From the NCBI RefSeq assembly GCF_009758015.1, contig NZ_WSEL01000003.1, positions 372,001 through 436,000 on the forward strand: a DNA stretch of 64,000 nt, in the 5' to 3' direction. A program made the translations under genes and the position numbers. This document shows, piece after piece, positions 60,590-64,000 of this stretch. How positions within the stretch are numbered: the stretch's first letter is position 1; each line of letters begins with the position of its first letter. The notes beneath the pieces are model-generated. The model had not been told where the DNA came from. It searched no databases and saw only the letters and a program-made list of their open reading frames with translations. The DNA is from Ramlibacter pinisoli (GTDB lineage Bacteria; Pseudomonadota; Gammaproteobacteria; Burkholderiales; Burkholderiaceae_C).

Positions 60590-61171
60590 TCAGCTCGCGG
60601 TGCCCGGCAGGACGGTGACGCTCACGGCCCGGCGCTGGGCGTCGTCGGTGCCGTAGGAGCCGGTGCCGCAGGTGATGCCGGCCGGCGGCGCCCCCGCGGC
60701 CTGCACGCCCTGCCACGCCACGCTGACCTGGAACACGCCGGTGGTGGCGTTCTTGGTGATGCAGCCGCGGGCGCCCAGGATGGCGCCGACGCTGTTCGCG
60801 CCCGACAGTTCGGCGCTGCCCAGCAGCAGGTTGCGCCACTCGTTCAGGTCGCTCAGGGCCCGGACCTGGCGGGCGTCGGTGTTGGGCAGGGCGCAGCCGG
60901 GGGTGGCCGTGAGGACGGCGCTGCTCGTGCCCACCGTGGCGGCCGGGACGTAGCAGTCGGCGGCGGTGGCGTTGGTGCCGATGCGCGCCACCATGTCCTG
61001 CACCAGCAGCAGCGCCTGCACGCGCTGGTAGGACTCGAGCTGGGCGCGCTGGCTCTGGACCATGACGCCGATGAGCCCCAGCAGGCCGACCATCAGGATG
61101 ATGAGCGACACCAGGACCTCGATCAGGGTGGCGCCTTGCTGGCGCCGACGGGCGGCGGTGGGGCATTGCAT
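60590..61171 (-). CDS. pilV: Minor pilin PilV
   Basis: The 193-residue protein has leader RRRQQG-ATLIEVLVSLIILMVGLL, with Ala instead of Phe after the cleavage Gly, as is common for PilV. The soluble domain has several Cys. Its start overlaps the fimT stop by one base. Confidence 0.9.
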   Translation of the reverse strand: MQCPTAARRRQQGATLIEVLVSLIILMVGLLGLIGVMVQSQRAQLESYQRVQALLLVQDMVARIGTNATAADCYVPAATVGTSSAVLTATPGCALPNTDARQVRALSDLNEWRNLLLGSAELSGANSVGAILGARGCITKNATTGVFQVSVAWQGVQAAGAPPAGITCGTGSYGTDDAQRRAVSVTVLPGTAS

Positions 61172-61650
61172 CAGCAGTTCCTGGAGGTGGTGTTGGGCAC
61201 TCCGCTCACGTTGATGGACACGCAGCGCACCGAACTGGTGTTGCCGCCGCTGAACTGGAACGTGAGGGTGGAGGCGATGCGGCCGTTGCCCTGGTACACG
61301 ACGCTGGCCGTGGGATCCGGGGTGGTGGTGACCGTCACGCCGCCGAGCGCCTGCTGGGTGGCCAGGGTGGCCCCCCCGCCGGTCACGGTCCAGCCGGTGG
61401 TCCAGCCGGTGCCGACCGGGGCAATGGTCACCGTGGTGTTGCGCTTGATCGCCTCGCTGCGGGCCACCAGCAGCGCGGTGGCGAAATCGGACCCGGCCGT
61501 CTTCACGCGCTGGGTCTCCATGAAGTTGCGGAACGACGGGATGCCGATGCCCAGCATCAGGGCGAGCAGGCTCACCACCACCATCAGCTCGATGAGCGTG
61601 AAGCCCCGCTGTCGGGGGTGACCGGATGGGAGGGTGGACGGCAGGGTCAT
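61171..61650 (-). CDS. fimT: FimT/GspH-family minor pilin
   Basis: Starting at ATG 61650 gives 159 residues. The prepilin site is RQRG-FTLIELMVVVSLLALM, followed by the GspH pattern FRNFMETQRVKTAGSDFATA. The protein ends in NTTSRNC with a terminal Cys that probably pairs with CVSINVSG. Second gene of the operon, 8 bp after pilE. Confidence 0.9.
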   Translation of the reverse strand: MTLPSTLPSGHPRQRGFTLIELMVVVSLLALMLGIGIPSFRNFMETQRVKTAGSDFATALLVARSEAIKRNTTVTIAPVGTGWTTGWTVTGGGATLATQQALGGVTVTTTPDPTASVVYQGNGRIASTLTFQFSGGNTSSVRCVSINVSGVPNTTSRNC

Positions 61651-61658
61651 GGCGGCTG

Positions 61659-62096
61659 TCACCAGCAGGTGGTCGAGCCGCCCGAGGCGCCCTTGGCGCC
61701 CGCGTTGGTCAGCGTCAGCGTGCCGCAGGTGGCGTCGTTGACCGTCTGCGGCGCCCTGGGGGCGGCGGTGACGGTCCAGGCCGGCGACGTGTCGGAGGTG
61801 ACGGTGATGGTGTAGTAGCCGGACACGTCGGTGCCCAGGGTGATGCCCAGGCCGGACAGGTCGGTGGAGGAACCCGCCGGGCTCGGGTAGTAGCTGCGCG
61901 AATTGAGCATGTACTGCTCCTGGCGGCTGCCCACGTTGTGCATGACGGCCTGCGCCGCGGCGCGCCGGCCCTTGGCCAGGTACTTGGTGTACGAGGGGAA
62001 CGCCACCGCGGCCAGGATGCCGATGACGGCCACGGTGATCATCAGCTCGATGAGCGTGAAGCCACGCAGCCTGTTCTTCCCCGTGATCCTGGTCAT
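61659..62096 (-). CDS. pilE: PilE-like (minor) type IV pilin
   Basis: Starting at ATG 62096 (AGGGGGAAGGC just upstream) gives 145 residues. It has the leader RLRG-FTLIELMITVAVIGIL, then VAFPSYTKYLAKGRRAAAQ and a C-terminal Cys pair (CGTL ... TTCW). This is the compact PilE type seen as the first gene of minor-pilin operons. It is divergent from ribD; the 115 bp between them should hold the operon promoter. Confidence 0.9.
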   Translation of the reverse strand: MTRITGKNRLRGFTLIELMITVAVIGILAAVAFPSYTKYLAKGRRAAAQAVMHNVGSRQEQYMLNSRSYYPSPAGSSTDLSGLGITLGTDVSGYYTITVTSDTSPAWTVTAAPRAPQTVNDATCGTLTLTNAGAKGASGGSTTCW

Positions 62097-62211
62097 GCCT
62101 TCCCCCTCCATTGCGGCAGGCTGAACCATAGCGAGGCCGCGCCGCTGCGCCATCTCCGACCGACGACCGGCACCGCCCGGGGGCCAAGTGGCATCGCCGA
62201 CAATCGCCCGC

Positions 62212-63315
62212 ATGGACGTTTCGACCCCGATGCGACAGGCGCTCGCCCTGGCCGGACAGGCGGTGGGCCTGACCGAGCCCAATCCGCGCGTCGGCTGCGT
62301 GCTGGTGGGAGCCGATGGCGCGGTGCTCGGGCAAGGCCACACCCAGCGCGCCGGCGGCCCGCACGCCGAGATCGTGGCGCTGCGCGACGCCGCCGCGGCC
62401 GGGCGCGACGTCCGGGGCGCGACCGCCTACGTCACGCTGGAGCCCTGCTCCCACCACGGCCGCACCGGCCCGTGCTGCGACGCCCTGGTGGCCGCCGGCA
62501 TCGCCCGCGTCGTGGCCAGCTGCACCGACCCCAATCCGCTGGTGGCGGGCCAAGGCTTCGGGCGCCTGCGCGCCGCCGGCGTGGCCGTCGAGACCGGCGA
62601 CGGCGGCGCGGCCTCCCGGGAGCTGAACCTGGGGTTCTTCAGCCGGATGGTGCGCGGCACGCCCTGGGTGCGGCTCAAGGTCGCGGCCTCGCTGGACGGA
62701 AAGACCGCGCTGGACGATGGCCGCAGCCAGTGGATCACCGGCGAGGCGGCCCGCGCCGACGGCCACGCCTGGCGGGCGCGGGCGACGGCGGTGCTCACGG
62801 GCATCGGCACCGTGCTGCAGGACGACCCCCGGCTCGACGTGCGGCTGGCGCCGGCCGAGCGCCAACCCGACCTCGCCGTGGTCGACAGCCGCCTGGAGCT
62901 GCCCCCGACGGCGCGCCTGTTCCTGCCCGGGCGCCGGCTGTGGGTCTACACCGCGCAGCCCGATGCGGCGCGCCGCGCGGAACTGGAGGCCCGGGGCGCC
63001 GAGGTGATCGCCCTGCCCGGCCCCGGTGGCAAGGTCGACCTGGCCGCCATGCTGCGCGACCTGGCCCGCCGCGAAGTCAACGAACTGCACGTGGAGGCCG
63101 GCTTCAAGCTCAATGGCTCGCTGGTGCGCGAAGGCCTGGTCGATGAGGTGCTGGCCTACCTGGCCCCCAAGCTGATCGGCCAGGGACAGGGCGTGGCCAG
63201 CTTCGGCCCGCTGCCCGCGCTGGACGCCGCTCTTCCCCTGCGCTTCCTGACCACCGACCGCATCGGCGACGACCTGCGCGTCATCGCGCGGGTGGCCGGC
63301 CGGGACGTGTTCTGA
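62212..63315 (+). CDS. ribD: Bifunctional riboflavin deaminase/reductase RibD
   Basis: The ATG at 62212 gives 367 residues; an ATG at 62188 is also in frame. The N-terminal deaminase has zinc ligands in GGPHAEIVALRDA and LEPCSHHGRTGPCCDALV. The C-terminal reductase (about 150-365) has VRLKVAASLDGKTALDDGRS and DEVLAYLAPKLIGQG. It performs steps two and three of riboflavin synthesis. The box GACAAT ends 7 bp before the start. No FMN riboswitch is seen. Confidence 0.95.
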   Translation: MDVSTPMRQALALAGQAVGLTEPNPRVGCVLVGADGAVLGQGHTQRAGGPHAEIVALRDAAAAGRDVRGATAYVTLEPCSHHGRTGPCCDALVAAGIARVVASCTDPNPLVAGQGFGRLRAAGVAVETGDGGAASRELNLGFFSRMVRGTPWVRLKVAASLDGKTALDDGRSQWITGEAARADGHAWRARATAVLTGIGTVLQDDPRLDVRLAPAERQPDLAVVDSRLELPPTARLFLPGRRLWVYTAQPDAARRAELEARGAEVIALPGPGGKVDLAAMLRDLARREVNELHVEAGFKLNGSLVREGLVDEVLAYLAPKLIGQGQGVASFGPLPALDAALPLRFLTTDRIGDDLRVIARVAGRDVF

Positions 63316-63493
63316 GGCCGCCGCTGGCTCCCGTCCGCAGAACCCCCCAAAATTCGCGGAAGTCCCCAAAGACATCCATCCAACGGATTCTTTGGCGCCG
63401 TTCGCGCCCTCTGGCGTCTACTGCGTCCGGGTGTCCGCTCCCGCATTCAACCCCGCTCCGGAGCGGCCGACCCGAACCTGCGAAAATGCGCGG

Positions 63494-64000
63494 ATGTTCA
63501 CCGGAATCATCACCGGCGTGGGGCGCATCGCCGCCGTCCACGACCTCGGGGCCAGTTCCCACCACGGCAAGCGCCTCACGGTCGAGGCGCCCGCGGGCTA
63601 CCTGGACGACGTGGGCCTGGGGGACAGCATCGCGCTCAACGGCGCCTGCATGACCGTCACCACGCTCGACCCGGCCCGCCGCGTCTTCACTGTCGATGTC
63701 TCCGCCGAGTCGCTGGACAAGACCAGCGGCCTGGGCGACACCGGCCCCGTCAACCTGGAGAAGGCACTGCGCGCGCACGACCGCCTGGGCGGCCACATCG
63801 TGTCCGGCCACGTCGACGGCATCGGCACCGTGGTGCGCTTCGAGCCGGTGGGCGAGAGCCACGAACTGCGCATCCTCGCGCCGGCCTTCCTGGCCCGGTA
63901 CCTGGCCTACAAGGGCTCGGTCACCGTCAACGGCGTGAGCCTCACCGTCAACGCCGTGCACGACACGGCACAAGGCTGCGAATTGAGCATCAACCTGATC
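63494..64000 (+). CDS. ribE: Riboflavin synthase alpha chain, C-terminus cut by window edge
   Basis: The ATG at 63494 opens MFTGIITGVGRIAAVHDLGA, the typical N-terminus. The first lumazine-binding barrel includes SIALNGACMTVT, and the second begins near VSGHVDGIGTVV and shows GVSLTVNAV. 169 residues are visible. It dismutates two dimethylribityllumazine molecules to riboflavin. 178 bp after ribD; the gap holds no gene or FMN aptamer. GAAAAT lies 6 bp before the start. Confidence 0.95.
   Translation, partial: MFTGIITGVGRIAAVHDLGASSHHGKRLTVEAPAGYLDDVGLGDSIALNGACMTVTTLDPARRVFTVDVSAESLDKTSGLGDTGPVNLEKALRAHDRLGGHIVSGHVDGIGTVVRFEPVGESHELRILAPAFLARYLAYKGSVTVNGVSLTVNAVHDTAQGCELSINLI

Noticed and set aside
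63316..63493. FMN riboswitch before ribE (or ribD)
   Set aside because: None of the conserved RFN blocks is present on either strand.

Overview
The window is a GC-rich (roughly 70 %) betaproteobacterial chromosome segment. Gene content and order point to Burkholderiales, most likely Comamonadaceae (Ramlibacter/Variovorax-like); the genus is inferred. Supporting blocks are tig-clpP-clpX-lon with flanking tRNAs, cysS-alkA-accA-tilS-lysC-tRNA-Ser, lytic transglycosylase-glyA-nrdR-pil genes-ribD-ribE, two periplasmic-binding-protein transport systems, and a poly(3-hydroxybutyrate)-related hydrolase. No IS element, prophage, integrase, CRISPR array or rRNA gene was seen. Coding density is high, with many 1-4 bp stop/start overlaps.

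Layout. 1-3.6 kb: an MFS permease cut by the window edge, a small conserved protein, and a DUF2844/DUF3443 envelope pair. 3.7-10.2 kb (minus): tRNA-Leu(UAA), tRNA-Cys and tRNA-Gly, then lon, clpX, clpP, tig and tRNA-Leu(UAG); lon has a good heat-shock promoter match. 10.3-14.6 kb: a two-gene RND efflux operon. 14.7-17.7 kb: hpnCDE (squalene synthesis), followed by a HAD hydrolase and hemH. 19.5-29.3 kb (minus): a probable transport/catabolism unit made of a sigma-54 activator, a GG-N10-GC promoter, a periplasmic binding protein, livG-livF-livH-livM, a secreted 3-hydroxybutyrate-oligomer hydrolase overlapping livM, and an alpha/beta hydrolase. 29.3-34.7 kb: a tripartite tricarboxylate transporter (tctCBA) divergent from its probable two-component system, then hslR. 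35-36.6 kb: a 64-residue exported peptide gene, a lone WecG/TagA glycosyltransferase and tRNA-Ser(GCU).

36.7-42 kb (minus): lysC, tilS, accA, a DNA glycosylase gene and cysS. 42.2-47.2 kb (plus): a TPR protein, an L,D-transpeptidase, two cyclophilins, lpxH and mtfA in a tight run concerned with the envelope and protein folding. 47.2-50.1 kb: a large DUF349 protein. 50.1-50.8 kb is the richest non-coding stretch: a predicted small RNA on the minus strand and, on the plus strand, a strong promoter with a structured 188-nt leader and a 15-codon leader ORF ahead of a lytic transglycosylase. A ZTP (pfl) riboswitch precedes glyA, and nrdR follows. 53.5-62.1 kb (minus): a lone GspH pseudopilin, then the minor-pilin/PilY1 operon pilE-fimT-pilV-pilW-pilX-pilY1. 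62.2-64 kb: ribD and the start of ribE.

The most interesting points are the sigma-54/Liv/3HB-oligomer hydrolase unit as a dedicated scavenging system, the predicted sRNA and leader peptide near 50.2-50.8 kb, the glyA riboswitch, the doubled aspartyl-protease-like motif in the DUF3443 protein, and the tandem beta modules inserted in PilY1. Functional statements rest on motif recognition by eye; no search was run.
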